Shown: positions 39,622 through 49,919 of the stretch, one piece after another
How positions within the stretch are numbered: the first letter of the stretch is position 1
Layout of the letters: each line of letters opens with the position of its first letter
Origin: a virus
Reading direction: 5' to 3' (one strand)
Length of the DNA stretch: 64,000 nt
IMG/VR virus record: IMGVR_UViG_3300042197_003333
Span: 16,246 to 80,245 of that record
The notes under the pieces: generated by a model
What the model was told of the DNA's origin: nothing
Seen by the model: the letters and a program-made list of their open reading frames with translations, nothing else
Databases searched by the model: none
Translations under genes and position numbers: made by a program

Positions 39622-39652
39622 TAAACCCCCTCCACCAAAAGGGGGTTTTTTC
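39622..39652 (+). terminator. Intrinsic terminator
   Basis: AACCCCC / GGGGGTT stem with a 10-base loop, then TTTTT. It isolates the terminase operon. Confidence 0.85.
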
Positions 39653-39654
39653 AT

Positions 39655-39662
39655 ATTTATTA
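39655..39662 (+). promoter_or_regulatory. TATTTATT box before terminase
   Basis: CATATTTATTAAAAAAAG followed by the ATG at 39674; near-consensus copy of the window-wide box. Confidence 0.5.
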
Positions 39663-39673
39663 AAAAAAGTTTA

Positions 39674-41425
39674 ATGTCCTTAACAAAAGAACAAATCTTA
39701 TTGGAATATGCAAAGTGTATGAAAAGCACTCCATATGCCCTAAAAACATATTTGCAGACATATGATAATACAGTATCAAAATATGTCCCGTTGGAATTAT
39801 TTCCCGACCAACTTGGACTTTTGGAGGACTATGAAAAATATAATGAAAATATTGCATTAAAATATCGTCAGGCGGGAGTATCAACCGTAACCGCGGCATG
39901 GGCATCAAAAAAACTCGCATTTGCATCAAAAAATAAACCTGAAAAAATATTGATTATTGCAAACAAACTTGACACCGCAGTTGAGATGGCAAATAAAATA
40001 AGAGGGTTTACAGAACAATGGCCAAAATGGACTGGCATTGATTTTTCAGCGGAAAAAAACTCACAAAGACATTTTAAACTTAATAATGGATGTGAAGTTA
40101 AAGCGGTTGCAACATCAAAAGACGCATTGAGGGGATATACTCCGACAATATTGGTATTTGACGAAGCGGCATATATTGAAGCCGACTCAGACTTTTGGGC
40201 GGCTTGTATGGCGTCATTATCAACAGGAGGTAAAGTTATTGTAATATCAACTCCAAATGGTTTTGATGCAATATATTATGAAATATACGACCAAGCATTA
40301 AGAAATATGAATGAGTTTAAAATTTCAGAAATGGTTTGGTTTAAAGACCCAAGATACACAAAAGATTTATCATTAATTAATGTTAATGATATAATTCATT
40401 ATTATTTAAATAGAGAAGAATATCCATCAATTCAATCTGTAGATTATTCATCAATTCCATTTAAAGAAAGAAATTTTGAAGATATAAAAGTATTAATGAC
40501 TCAAGGATATAAACCAACTTCTTCTTGGTATGAGTCAATGGTTAAAAAATTAAAATACGATAGAAGAAAAGTTAATCAGGAATTGGAATGCAAATTTCTT
40601 GGTTCGGGGGATAATGTATTTGACGCCGAAATGCTTCAGAATTTTAGAGAAAATATGATTAAAGAACCCCAAAATAAAATGATGGGAGGGTCAATATGGA
40701 TTTGGAAAGAGCCAATTATTGGTCATAAATACATAATGGGAGTTGACGTTAGTCGTGGAGACAGCGAAGATTTTTCTTGCATTCAAATTATTGATTTTGA
40801 TACAAGAGAACAAGTGTTGGAATATGTTGGAAAAATGCCACCTGACACATTGGCTGAAGTATGTTATAAATGGGGGAGCATGTATTCGGCATTTATTGTG
40901 GTTGATATAACAGGAGGAATGGGTGTTACAACCTCAAGAAAATTGCAAGAATTGGGATATAAAGATTTATATGTTGATGGTGTTGACCACTTTAATAAAT
41001 GGAAATATGACCCAAAGACAAGTGAAAAAATACCTGGAATGAACTTTAATGCAAAAAGAGTTCAAATTATTGCGTCTTTTGAGGAAGCGTTAAGACATGG
41101 GTTTAAGATTTATTCATCAAGATTGTTAAATGAAATGGGGACTTTTATTTATGTAAATGGAAGACCTGACCACCAAAAAGGACATCACGATGATTTAATT
41201 ATGTCTTTATCTATGTGTACATATGTGTGTGAATCATCTTTTTCATCGGTTTCAAAAGTCACCCAACACACAAAGGCAATGCTTGAATCTTGGCAAGTTT
41301 CAACAAATACGGTTAAAACTTCAAATTATTTTAATCCTGTTATAATAAATAATGAACAACCTAATAATCAGCCTACAAAAAATGATTATATGAACTATAA
41401 TTGGCTATTCGGAGGACGTAGATAA
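39674..41425 (+). CDS. terL: Terminase large subunit (T4 gp17-like)
   Basis: 583 residues. The ATPase half has KYRQAGVSTVTAAW (variant Walker A, 63-76), motor motif ILIIANKLDTA, and Walker B ILVFDEAAYIE (159-169), followed by VISTPNG as coupling motif. The nuclease half has MGVDVSRGDSEDF, VVDITGGMG and HHDDLIMSLS, the acidic residues of the RNase-H-like fold. It packages DNA into the prohead at the portal. Size is near gp17 (610 residues). The stop shares one base with the next start. No small subunit is evident nearby. Confidence 0.96.
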   Translation: MSLTKEQILLEYAKCMKSTPYALKTYLQTYDNTVSKYVPLELFPDQLGLLEDYEKYNENIALKYRQAGVSTVTAAWASKKLAFASKNKPEKILIIANKLDTAVEMANKIRGFTEQWPKWTGIDFSAEKNSQRHFKLNNGCEVKAVATSKDALRGYTPTILVFDEAAYIEADSDFWAACMASLSTGGKVIVISTPNGFDAIYYEIYDQALRNMNEFKISEMVWFKDPRYTKDLSLINVNDIIHYYLNREEYPSIQSVDYSSIPFKERNFEDIKVLMTQGYKPTSSWYESMVKKLKYDRRKVNQELECKFLGSGDNVFDAEMLQNFRENMIKEPQNKMMGGSIWIWKEPIIGHKYIMGVDVSRGDSEDFSCIQIIDFDTREQVLEYVGKMPPDTLAEVCYKWGSMYSAFIVVDITGGMGVTTSRKLQELGYKDLYVDGVDHFNKWKYDPKTSEKIPGMNFNAKRVQIIASFEEALRHGFKIYSSRLLNEMGTFIYVNGRPDHQKGHHDDLIMSLSMCTYVCESSFSSVSKVTQHTKAMLESWQVSTNTVKTSNYFNPVIINNEQPNNQPTKNDYMNYNWLFGGRR

Positions 41426-41496
41426 TGGGTAATAGACAAAGAGGTAAATCAGGTAGAATTTTTGATGGCTCAAAATTGGTTGTAAATAATAACTGA
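41425..41496 (+). CDS. Start of the repeat protein before an in-frame TGA, or a 23-residue peptide
   Basis: The ATG shares one base with the terL stop. It encodes 23 residues (MGNRQRGKSGRIFDGSKLVV then NNN) and stops at TGA 41494-41496. The same frame then continues without interruption for 13 codons into the giant Thr/Pro-repeat protein. The position, coupling to terL and continuity suggest that this is the true N-terminus of that protein. Confidence 0.6.
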   Translation: MGNRQRGKSGRIFDGSKLVVNNN

Positions 41497-41535
41497 ATTA
41501 AAAACGTTAAAAAAGAATCAAAAGTCATTAAAAAT

Positions 41536-44500
41536 TTGGACATTGGGGTTGGTTTTATTGAAACTCCTCCCCCAACCCCATCAATTACACCGACTAACAC
41601 CCCGACAATATCATTAACACCATCAAACACCCCTACTCCGTCAATTACGCCATCAAATACTCCTACCCCATCAATTACGCCTACAAACACTCCAACTAAT
41701 AGCGTTACGCCAACTAATACTCCAACAAATACACAGACCCCAACTAATACTAAAACACCAACACAAACAAGAACTCAAACACCAACAAATACACAGACCC
41801 CAACTAATACTAAAACACCAACACAAACAAGAACTCAAACACCAACAAATACACAGACCCCATCAATTACGCCGACTAGTACTAAAACACCAACACCTAC
41901 AAAGACCCAAACACCCACTAATACCGTAACTCCTTCGGAAACACCGACCAATACTCCAACAAGGACATTAACAAAAACTCCAACACAGACCCCGTCAATT
42001 ACCCCAACTAATACTCAAACTCCAACAAATACTAAAACTCCAACTCCAACAAGAACTGAAACTCCGACTAATACCCCAACAAACACACAAACTCCAACAA
42101 ATACTAAAACTCCAACGAATACTAAAACTCCAACCCCGACAAATACAACCACGCCATCAGAAACTCCAACTAACACTCCAACAAGAACATCCACAAAAAC
42201 ACCAACGCAGACTCCATCAATTACACCAACAAATACAACAACACCATCAGAAACTCCAACTAATACTCCAACAAGAACATCCACAAAAACCCCAACCCCT
42301 ACTTCAACTATAACTCCAACAAATACTAAAACTCCAACGAATACTAAAACTCCAACACAAACAAATACAAACACCCCATCAGAAACCCCAACCAATACCC
42401 CAACAAGAACATTAACAAAAACTCCAACAAATACCCCAACACAATCACCGCAATTTTCTCAATCACCGACTCAAACTCCAACAAAAACTCCAACTAATAC
42501 TGCCACAAATACCCCGACTAGTACCGTTACTCCAAGTAACACCACCACAAATACCCCAACTAATACTGCAACAAAAACCCCTACCACAACATCAACTCCT
42601 GCGGCTAGTGCTTCACCAACTTCAACTCAAACTCCAACAAATACCCCAACATCGTCTGTAACTCCAACAAATACAAAAACTCCTACTAATACACAAACTC
42701 CTACTAACACACAAACTCCAACTAGAACTTCAACTCCTACTAATACACAAACTCCTACTCAAACATCTACTAATACTCAAACTCCTACTAATACACAAAC
42801 TCCAACTAAAACTTCAACTCCAAGTCCAACTCAACCATCGTGTTTTTGTTATCAATTCCAAATTACTACTAATGGTACAACTGTTCAATCAACAAATTGT
42901 AATGGTAATATAACTCGGAGCGCATATTCAATTGGTTATTACTCAATTTGTTCTAGAGTTACACCGACATTTATTGGTGGTTCGTATTCAAATTTAATTC
43001 AAGCTGCAAGTTGTTTAAATGGAGGTGACGCCGCTTGTATCGCAGTGAGCCAATCACCGACTCCGACTCCGACAATTACCCCAACTAAAACACTTACCCC
43101 TACTCAAACTCCTACTAATACTCAAACTCCTACTAACACAATTACCCCTACCAACACCCAAACTCCAACAAATACTCAAACACCTACTAATACTCAAACT
43201 CCAACTCCTACTTCAACTCCTTTGGCAAGTCCTTCCCCAACCTCAACAGTTACTCCAACTAATAGTGTTACCCCAACTAATACTCCAACTAATACTCAAA
43301 CTCCAACACCAAGTATTACACCGACTAATACTCAAACTCCAACTAATACTCAAACCTCAACAAACACACCAACTAATACTGTAACACCAACAAACACGCC
43401 TACTAATACTCAAACCCCAACAAATACACAAACCCCAACAATTACGCCGACTAATACTATAACTCCAAGTATTACTCCTACTAATACTCAAACCCCAACA
43501 ATTACACCAACAGTAAGTCCAAGTAGTCCAGTCTTATTAGAATTTTTAAGTTTTCCGGCGTCAAGTGGGATTTCATTTTCATTTGGTAACTCAACACAGG
43601 TCAGACAAACAACTGTTGAACTAACAGACACTAATTCTGCCAGTACTATTTATAATTTTAATAATACAGGCGATACGACATTTGTGTCGTTAGGTAGTTC
43701 GGTGGCTAATTTTACCTATACACCCACTACCTCAAATGGAGAGCTATTACTCTTTAAAAATCCTGTAGGATTTATACATTCTTTTAAAACAAGTAGTGTT
43801 AGTACGTCTTTATTTATACAAGGTTTTTCGGCTATAACAAAAAATCAAAATTACGCACTTAAACAGAGTTATTTTGGAAAAACCCTTCTTACTATAAGTG
43901 GCTTCTCAGGCTCATTAAATTTACTTGATTATAATGGTTTTGAAGGCGCAAGGCTTTACATTTTTAATTATATTGCAACAGGAACAAATGCAAGTAATGC
44001 TGAATTATTAGATAATTCTTGGTTACCCAAAAATTATACGGCAAGTACTACCGCTCAACAATTTTATTTTAACGTTAGCGCGACTACAAGAGCCAGTGTA
44101 AATTTTAATTTGACTGGAATGACAAATTTATCGTATCTAGTAAATGACGATGTTAACCACGAAATAAATGGGGTAACTTCAATAACATTGGCGTTACCTC
44201 AAAATTTTGGTAGAACTACTACTTTTGGCCCGGTAAGTGCTGTTGACCCTGCAGCTGGAATTTTTATACGAACAACTAGTTCTAGTCCTAACCCTTTAAC
44301 CGCCGTCACAATAACAAACGGGCCGTCAGTTGTGTCCAATTTTAGTAAATTTCAATTAAGACTTATACCTAGTTTGGTTTCTCTAACAACAAGTTACCAA
44401 AGAAATTTGGCAATATATTCTTTGGAAAGAATGTCATCTTTAACTGCAGTAACCGACGATTTTAGTGTATATACTGGTTTAACTTATTTTAACATTACTA

Positions 44501-45516
44501 CTTGTCCTAATTTAAGTAATTTCACTGCGAATACTTTATCTGGATTATCTAATTTTCAACACTATTTGTTAAACGATTGTAAACAATTTAATTGGCCTAT
44601 ACTTCCCACTTTTAATCAAAACCCTTACAAATTACAATTAACAAATTGTCTTCTTACTTCACCTCCCCCATCATCGCCATTTTATTTTAAAACAAATCTT
44701 AAAGACATATATTTAGGAAATTTTGTTAGTACAAGCACAAATGAAATTGCTATACATTCAAATAAAAATGTAATTAATTTATGGGATTATAATCTTACGA
44801 GTTTGACAGGTTTGACTACGTTTAGTCTAAATCATTGTGAATTGACAGGAATTACAAATTCAAATATATTCCCGACACAAGTTAAGACCATTAATTTTAT
44901 ATCTAATCGTTTAAGTGGTTTATCTTTTTCACATTTTAGTTCGGTAACTGGATTCTCAATGAATATTTCAAATGGTAGTAGTGCAAATGATAGGAACACC
45001 ATTTCAGCGTTCACTGATTGTAATTCTGCGTCGGGACTAACAGCATTAACTTATACTAATGGTACTTTCCAACCAACTGGAGGATTTCAGCCATTTTTTC
45101 CTACGGGATTAACTTCATTAAATATTAGTAGTAGAGTAAATGGTAGAAATGCTACTCCATATGTAAATATTGTATTTTCATCAAACACTGTATATTCAGG
45201 ATTTAATAACTCTTTAAAAACTTTAAATATCAGTAATTTTTCTTTATCTGCCGCTAGTATGAATTACATAATTTGTTGGCTCGCAACGGCTCAAACGTAT
45301 AGCACATCAGTTACTGGAGGCACATTAAATGGGGGTAATGAATTTATATCATCAACTACTAATCCTACTGGTAACGCCAAAATAGACACAACTTCAGGTG
45401 GATTAAATGGAATTGTCTGTAGAGATATTTTAACAGGTACTGTAGGTAATACAATAACAGTTAACACTATTCCTTACCCAGGTAAAGGTTGGACTGTAAC
45501 AGGTACTTTTGCTTAA
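41536..45516 (+). CDS. Giant Thr/Pro-repeat protein with LRR-like C-terminus, probable fibre
   Basis: 1326 residues if the TTG at 41536 is used; the frame extends upstream through a TGA to the ATG at 41425. Residues 10-435: low-complexity [15 protein letters not shown]-type repeats. 436-505: a compact domain with CFCYQFQI and several Cys. 506-660: a second repeat tract. 661-1326: a beta-rich region of leucine-rich-like repeats ([39 protein letters not shown]), like BspA surface proteins. Repeats of this kind often form extended stalks and are frequently O-glycosylated in Bacteroidota. It lies between terL and portal, so it may be a head-attached fibre or decoration. Confidence 0.8.
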   Translation: MDIGVGFIETPPPTPSITPTNTPTISLTPSNTPTPSITPSNTPTPSITPTNTPTNSVTPTNTPTNTQTPTNTKTPTQTRTQTPTNTQTPTNTKTPTQTRTQTPTNTQTPSITPTSTKTPTPTKTQTPTNTVTPSETPTNTPTRTLTKTPTQTPSITPTNTQTPTNTKTPTPTRTETPTNTPTNTQTPTNTKTPTNTKTPTPTNTTTPSETPTNTPTRTSTKTPTQTPSITPTNTTTPSETPTNTPTRTSTKTPTPTSTITPTNTKTPTNTKTPTQTNTNTPSETPTNTPTRTLTKTPTNTPTQSPQFSQSPTQTPTKTPTNTATNTPTSTVTPSNTTTNTPTNTATKTPTTTSTPAASASPTSTQTPTNTPTSSVTPTNTKTPTNTQTPTNTQTPTRTSTPTNTQTPTQTSTNTQTPTNTQTPTKTSTPSPTQPSCFCYQFQITTNGTTVQSTNCNGNITRSAYSIGYYSICSRVTPTFIGGSYSNLIQAASCLNGGDAACIAVSQSPTPTPTITPTKTLTPTQTPTNTQTPTNTITPTNTQTPTNTQTPTNTQTPTPTSTPLASPSPTSTVTPTNSVTPTNTPTNTQTPTPSITPTNTQTPTNTQTSTNTPTNTVTPTNTPTNTQTPTNTQTPTITPTNTITPSITPTNTQTPTITPTVSPSSPVLLEFLSFPASSGISFSFGNSTQVRQTTVELTDTNSASTIYNFNNTGDTTFVSLGSSVANFTYTPTTSNGELLLFKNPVGFIHSFKTSSVSTSLFIQGFSAITKNQNYALKQSYFGKTLLTISGFSGSLNLLDYNGFEGARLYIFNYIATGTNASNAELLDNSWLPKNYTASTTAQQFYFNVSATTRASVNFNLTGMTNLSYLVNDDVNHEINGVTSITLALPQNFGRTTTFGPVSAVDPAAGIFIRTTSSSPNPLTAVTITNGPSVVSNFSKFQLRLIPSLVSLTTSYQRNLAIYSLERMSSLTAVTDDFSVYTGLTYFNITTCPNLSNFTANTLSGLSNFQHYLLNDCKQFNWPILPTFNQNPYKLQLTNCLLTSPPPSSPFYFKTNLKDIYLGNFVSTSTNEIAIHSNKNVINLWDYNLTSLTGLTTFSLNHCELTGITNSNIFPTQVKTINFISNRLSGLSFSHFSSVTGFSMNISNGSSANDRNTISAFTDCNSASGLTALTYTNGTFQPTGGFQPFFPTGLTSLNISSRVNGRNATPYVNIVFSSNTVYSGFNNSLKTLNISNFSLSAASMNYIICWLATAQTYSTSVTGGTLNGGNEFISSTTNPTGNAKIDTTSGGLNGIVCRDILTGTVGNTITVNTIPYPGKGWTVTGTFA
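41563..43520 (+). repeat. Thr/Pro-coding tandem repeat tract
   Basis: About 2 kb of degenerate repeats with unit ACTCCAACAAATACTCAA and variants, interrupted by a unique domain at 42841-43048. Some longer units are near-identical, e.g. 41749-41848 holds two copies of a roughly 57-base block. Prone to slippage and to long antisense shadow frames. Confidence 0.92.
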
Positions 45517-45541
45517 CAAATAACAATTATTATTTTCAAAC

Positions 45542-45549
45542 TATTTATA
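45542..45549 (+). promoter_or_regulatory. TATTTATA box
   Basis: 27 bases before the portal start. Confidence 0.55.
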
Positions 45550-45575
45550 ACTTAAACATTAGTTATTAAGATTTA

Positions 45576-48473
45576 ATGATGGAAAATAATAAAATGACAG
45601 TATGGCAAAGATTGTCCCAAGCTTTTGGTCCAAATTCATTGCTCGGACAAGATTATCCAACATACAAATACGATAAAAAAGAACTTTTAAGGACAACATC
45701 CAAAAAAGAATATGACCTTGAAAAACTTCAAGCTCAACAAAATTACTATCTTGCAAACCAATGGTCAAAGATTGAACACAATCTTTATACCCAAGCAGTG
45801 TATTACGAACCAACAAGATTATCATCTTTTTATGACCTAGAAAGTATGGAGTTTACTCCAGAAATATCTGCAGCTTTAGATATTTACGCCGAAGAATCAA
45901 CGACAGTAAACGAAGATGGTTATATGCTTCAAATTTATTCTGAATCAAAAAGAATAAAATCAATTTTGGCTGACTTATTTAACAACGCTCTTGATATTAA
46001 CACAAACCTTCCGATGTGGACAAGAAACACATGCAAGTATGGTGATAATTTCGTTTATTTAAAACTTGACCCCGAAAAAGGTATAGTTGGATGTATGCAA
46101 CTTCCAATTATTGAAATTGAAAGATTGGAAGCGGGAATGGGAGGAAAATCTGCCGACCCTGAAACAAACCCAACAAAAAAACATACAAGATTTAAATGGA
46201 AACAAAAGGACTTGGAGTTCAATACTTGGGAAGTTGCTCACTTTAGATTACTTGGTGATGATAGGAGACTACCGTATGGAACTTGCCTAAAATTTGATAC
46301 TAAAATTGATACTGAATATGGAGTTAAAGAAATTAAAGATATTGTAAAAGGGGATAAAGTTTATTCATTTGATTTAAATTCAGAAGAAAAAGTATTGTCT
46401 GATGTTTTAGATACTGTAAATTCAGGAGTTAAAATTTGTTACCAAATACATACTAAACATAATTTTATTGAAGCTTCAGAAGAACACAAAATATTAATTT
46501 TTGATGGAAATAAATTTACATATAAAAATACATTAGAATTAAATATTGGTGATTTATTAGTTATTGACAATTCAAAAAATAAAACTAAAAAAACTTTGAT
46601 TAATAAAACACAACCTGAAGATAATAAAAACGGATGGTTTAATAGTGTTGATTTAATACCTGAATATATAAATGAAGAATTTGCTAGATTTTTTGGATTT
46701 ATGTTAGGTGATGGCTGGATTAGTAATAATGGTGTTTATTTTGCATTATCTGAATATGATGATTTAAATGATTTTTATATTGGGATATTAAACAAATATT
46801 CCAAAAATCCAGTAAAAATTATTGAGGTTGATGGCAAAGAAACACAATGCATGGTGTGGTCAAAGTGTTTAAAGACAATTTTAGAAAGAATGGGTTTTAA
46901 TGGTAAGGCCTCAACTAAAAGATTACCTAGTTGGATATACAGCTCGGATGTAGAAATACAAAAGGCTCTTTTAGAGGGACTAATAGACTCAGACGGATGG
47001 ATAACACAAGATAAATGGTCAACACATCTTAATATTGAATTATGTAATGAAAATTTAGTAAAAGACGTTAAAACTTTATGCCAAAAGATTGGATATAAAT
47101 CAGGTTCAATTAGAAAAAGAGAACCAAGAAAAAATGTGGTAATTGAAGGTAGAAAAATTAAATCGGTAAAACCAAGTTATTCTTTGACTTTTTATGATAC
47201 CTTATTAACTCAAACGAAAAAATATGACAACCAATTTAGAAAAAATGAAAATTACATTTTAGAACCAATTACAAAAATTATTGACATTGGAGAACATGAA
47301 ACTTTTGATATATACGTTGAAAATCAAAATCATAATTTTTACGCTAATGGAGTCGTTGTACATAATTCAATGTTAGAAAAAGCTCGTCGTATTTGGAAAC
47401 AATTATTATTATCCGAAGACGCAATGTTAATTTATAGAACATCAAGAGCTCCTGAAAGAAGAGTATTTAAAGTATTTGTTGGAAATATGGATGACGCAGA
47501 TGTTGAACCTTATATCCAAAGATTTGCAAATAAATTTAAACGAGACCAAGTTGTTGACTCTAAATCAGGAAATGTTGATATGAGGTTTAATCAAATGGCG
47601 GTTGACCAAGATTATTTTGTTCCCGTTAGAGACCCAGCTCAAGCTTCCCCAATTGAAACATTAGCAGGTGCCACAAACCTATCGGAAATCGCGGATATTG
47701 AATATATTCAAAAGAAATTGCTCACCGCAATTCGTGTTCCAAAAGCGTTTTTAGGTTTTGAAGAAACCGTAGGAGATGGAAAAAATTTGGCATTACAAGA
47801 TATAAGATTTGCAAGAACAATCAATCGTATTCAAAAAACGATGGTTCAAGAACTTAATAAAATTGCAATTATTCACCTTTTTATTTTAGGTTTTGAAGAA
47901 GAAATTGGAAACTTTACATTATCCTTAACAAATCCATCAACTCAAGCGGATTTAATGAGAATTGATGTATGGAAAGAAAAAGTTTTATTATTTAAAGATA
48001 TGGTTGCAGACCCTGGAAGTGGAATTGCCCCTGTATCACAATCTTGGGCAAAGAAACACATTTTGGGATTTTCTGATGATGAAATTAAACTTGATTTGCA
48101 ACAACAACGAATTGAACGAGCTGTTGGTGAAGAGTTAAAGAAAACTGCTGAAGTTATTACTCATTCAGGAATATTTGACAATATTGATAGATTATATGGC
48201 AAAAAAGAAAGTGAGCCAGCTGGAACACCAACTGAAGGTGGAGCCCCACCACCGGGAGGAGATATGGGAGCGGAATCATCACTCCCCGCACCTCCACCAC
48301 CAGGTCCTGAGCCAGGCGGCGAAGCGGGAGTAACCCCCGAACAATATGAAAGAGACATGAATATTCTTGTTGAGAGTAATCTTATAGAGGACGATGAGAT
48401 GATTGATTTATCAAAAGCAAAAAAATCTTTGTCTGAAATTGAAGATAAATTAAAATCATTACTAAAAGATTGA
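45576..48473 (+). CDS. Portal protein (T4 gp20-like) with in-frame LAGLIDADG intein
   Basis: 965 residues before splicing, 604 after. N-extein 1-236 holds the gp20-like region (LDIYAEESTTVNEDGYMLQIYS, WTRNTCKYGDNFVYLKLD) and ends at LPYGT. The intein is 237-597. C-extein 598-965 resumes SMLEKARRIWKQ and includes SRAPERRVF and AIRVPKAFLGFEE. A Pro/Gly-rich acidic tail (about 890-925) precedes the C-terminus. The dodecameric portal is the vertex through which DNA is packaged and ejected. Must splice for assembly. Confidence 0.95.
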   Translation: MMENNKMTVWQRLSQAFGPNSLLGQDYPTYKYDKKELLRTTSKKEYDLEKLQAQQNYYLANQWSKIEHNLYTQAVYYEPTRLSSFYDLESMEFTPEISAALDIYAEESTTVNEDGYMLQIYSESKRIKSILADLFNNALDINTNLPMWTRNTCKYGDNFVYLKLDPEKGIVGCMQLPIIEIERLEAGMGGKSADPETNPTKKHTRFKWKQKDLEFNTWEVAHFRLLGDDRRLPYGTCLKFDTKIDTEYGVKEIKDIVKGDKVYSFDLNSEEKVLSDVLDTVNSGVKICYQIHTKHNFIEASEEHKILIFDGNKFTYKNTLELNIGDLLVIDNSKNKTKKTLINKTQPEDNKNGWFNSVDLIPEYINEEFARFFGFMLGDGWISNNGVYFALSEYDDLNDFYIGILNKYSKNPVKIIEVDGKETQCMVWSKCLKTILERMGFNGKASTKRLPSWIYSSDVEIQKALLEGLIDSDGWITQDKWSTHLNIELCNENLVKDVKTLCQKIGYKSGSIRKREPRKNVVIEGRKIKSVKPSYSLTFYDTLLTQTKKYDNQFRKNENYILEPITKIIDIGEHETFDIYVENQNHNFYANGVVVHNSMLEKARRIWKQLLLSEDAMLIYRTSRAPERRVFKVFVGNMDDADVEPYIQRFANKFKRDQVVDSKSGNVDMRFNQMAVDQDYFVPVRDPAQASPIETLAGATNLSEIADIEYIQKKLLTAIRVPKAFLGFEETVGDGKNLALQDIRFARTINRIQKTMVQELNKIAIIHLFILGFEEEIGNFTLSLTNPSTQADLMRIDVWKEKVLLFKDMVADPGSGIAPVSQSWAKKHILGFSDDEIKLDLQQQRIERAVGEELKKTAEVITHSGIFDNIDRLYGKKESEPAGTPTEGGAPPPGGDMGAESSLPAPPPPGPEPGGEAGVTPEQYERDMNILVESNLIEDDEMIDLSKAKKSLSEIEDKLKSLLKD
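46284..47366 (+). other. LAGLIDADG intein in portal gene (361 aa)
   Basis: Starts at Cys (CLKFDTKIDTEYG) and ends VVVHN before Ser +1. Two LAGLIDADG motifs are present: FFGFMLGDGW (about residue 374 of the precursor) and LLEGLIDSDGW (about 469). Both acidic residues are intact, so the homing enzyme is probably active. Insertion lies in the conserved LPYG / SMLEKARR site of the portal. Confidence 0.95.
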
Positions 48474-48481
48474 TATTTATA
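48474..48481 (+). promoter_or_regulatory. TATTTATA box
   Basis: 12 bases before the ATG at 48494, directly at the portal stop. Confidence 0.55.
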
Positions 48482-48493
48482 AAATAAAACAAA

Positions 48494-49201
48494 ATGAGAT
48501 TCGGTGTAATTAAAACAATAATTGAAAATAGATTTATCAAATTTTTTGGAAAAAATAACCAAAAAAAAGATTTTAAACTTTTTGAATCAATCCTTTTAAA
48601 AGATAATTCATTTAAAAGATTATTTTTTATTTATGATACTTTAAATGAAAACAAAAGTTTGGATAAGTCATCTGCCGAATATTTGATTGAGGATTTATCA
48701 AAAGAAGCAAATTCTTTAACTCTATCAGAGAACTCAAAAAAAGTTATTGAAAAGTGGAAAAAAAGTGTCCTTCTTGAAAATAGATATTCAACAATTGATG
48801 ATTTAATTTTTGGTGATATTTTAAAACCTGAAAAAAAATCAATTGCTAAAAAACAAATTGTTGAAAGTTTAACAAAAGAAAAAATTGTGGAAACAAAAAA
48901 ACCAAATATTCCACTCAAAAGTTTTGTTAAGTTGGCAAATAAAAATGCATCAAATTTAATTGAAAGCCTTCCTGAGTTAGATAAGAAACAAGTTATGGAG
49001 GTTCTTCAAAATTCAAACTCAAAAGAGTTATTTGAACAATTAAAAACTGAAACATTAAATAAAATTAATTCAATTTCTGAAAGTTCTGAACCTGAAATTA
49101 AATTGACTCTTAATGAAACAAAATCAAAAATAGAAAATACAAAATATTCAAAAAAAGAATATTTGAAACTTCATGAATTAAATAAAAATTTAATTATCTG
49201 A
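48494..49201 (+). CDS. Head-module protein of unknown function
   Basis: 235 residues, very Lys/Glu/Ser-rich and helical, no hydrophobic segments. It sits where T4 has prohead core genes 67 and 68 between portal and protease. LTLNE/TK near residue 213 is a possible processing site. A prohead-core role is an inference from position and composition. Its 3' end overlaps the opposite-strand bS21 gene by 12 bases. Confidence 0.7.
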   Translation: MRFGVIKTIIENRFIKFFGKNNQKKDFKLFESILLKDNSFKRLFFIYDTLNENKSLDKSSAEYLIEDLSKEANSLTLSENSKKVIEKWKKSVLLENRYSTIDDLIFGDILKPEKKSIAKKQIVESLTKEKIVETKKPNIPLKSFVKLANKNASNLIESLPELDKKQVMEVLQNSNSKELFEQLKTETLNKINSISESSEPEIKLTLNETKSKIENTKYSKKEYLKLHELNKNLII

Positions 49202-49378
49202 ATTTCTTTTTTGTTCTTTGTAAATTGCGTTTTTTAATTTTTCCCTTTTTTCTTCAGATTTTTTTTGGTAAGTTTTTCTATCTTGAAGCTCTTTTATCAT
49301 TCTTGTTTTTATTACCTTTGATTTAAACTGCTTAAGAGCTGAATCAATATTACCTTTTTTAACTTCAATTATTAACAT
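49190..49378 (-). CDS. rpsU: Ribosomal protein bS21 homologue
   Basis: 62 residues: MLIIEVKKGNIDSALKQFKS, then TRMIKELQDRKTYQKKSEEKR and a basic tail. The IxVKxGxxxxALKxFK start and the RRxxYxKxSExR middle match bS21, particularly the short Bacteroidota form. bS21 sits at the 30S platform near the anti-Shine-Dalgarno. Phage copies are thought to replace host bS21 and bias initiation. It is the only minus-strand gene in the head module, with its own TATTTATA box, so it is regulated separately. Confidence 0.88.
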   Translation of the reverse strand: MLIIEVKKGNIDSALKQFKSKVIKTRMIKELQDRKTYQKKSEEKREKLKNAIYKEQKRNSDN

Positions 49379-49412
49379 TTTGACAATTTGTTTTTTTTTA
49401 TTAGATTTAATA

Positions 49413-49420
49413 TATAAATA
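49413..49420 (-). promoter_or_regulatory. TATTTATA box for bS21 (minus strand)
   Basis: TATAAATA on the plus strand, 34 bases before the bS21 start codon. Confidence 0.55.
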
Positions 49421-49441
49421 AACGGAAACTATGCAAAGTTA

Positions 49442-49897
49442 ATGAAAAAAGGAAAATCATGCGAAATTAAAGGTTACAAAAATATCAAATGTGTTTATGG
49501 AACGGTTGACTCAAAAAATTTTAAGTCATTATATATCAACATCCAATCGTGGGTTCAACCAAAAGAGTATTACGAAGATTGGAGAAGGCATGTATCTTTT
49601 TTCAGTAAAACAATTAGACAAACTTTAATGGAAATTTTGGATTTAATTATGTTTGATTCAAAATCTATTGTTGATGTTGATTTGAGGACGAGTGGGATTG
49701 CAATTAACAAAAGGTCTTTTATGAATTTGGAAATAACTTTATTTTTAAAAAACAAAATTGATTTTAAATCAGTTAAAATAAAAAATGCGGTTAAACATTT
49801 AATATCCACAATTAAGAAAGAAGTGTTTGAAAAGTCAAAAATATTTGAATTTTATTTAAGAAAAAATGATAAAGTTTCAAATTTGACGGCAGTTTAA
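49442..49897 (+). CDS. Head-module protein of unknown function
   Basis: 151 residues, Lys-rich; N-terminal KGKSCEIKGYKNIKCVYGTV, then WVQPKEYYEDWRRHVSFFSKTIRQ. Alpha/beta, no recognised family. It lies between the core-like gene and the protease and starts 63 bases from the divergent bS21 start. Confidence 0.65.
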   Translation: MKKGKSCEIKGYKNIKCVYGTVDSKNFKSLYINIQSWVQPKEYYEDWRRHVSFFSKTIRQTLMEILDLIMFDSKSIVDVDLRTSGIAINKRSFMNLEITLFLKNKIDFKSVKIKNAVKHLISTIKKEVFEKSKIFEFYLRKNDKVSNLTAV

Positions 49898-49905
49898 TAT
49901 TTATA
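49898..49905 (+). promoter_or_regulatory. TATTTATA box
   Basis: 14 bases before the protease start, overlapping the stop of the upstream gene. Confidence 0.55.
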
Positions 49906-49919
49906 AAGAAAAATATTAA

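Noticed and set aside
41494-41496. Use of an alternative genetic code (TGA as Trp) throughout
   Set aside because: Other genes, e.g. those ending at 12715, 48473 and 49201, use TGA as a real stop followed closely by the next gene.
42015-42395. Long antisense open frames in the Thr/Pro repeat tract (Val/Gly-rich)
   Set aside because: They are complements of the ACT/CCA-rich repeats and have no independent coding character.
41563-43520. CRISPR array
   Set aside because: Repeats are degenerate, in frame and coding, without unique spacers. No cas genes are present.
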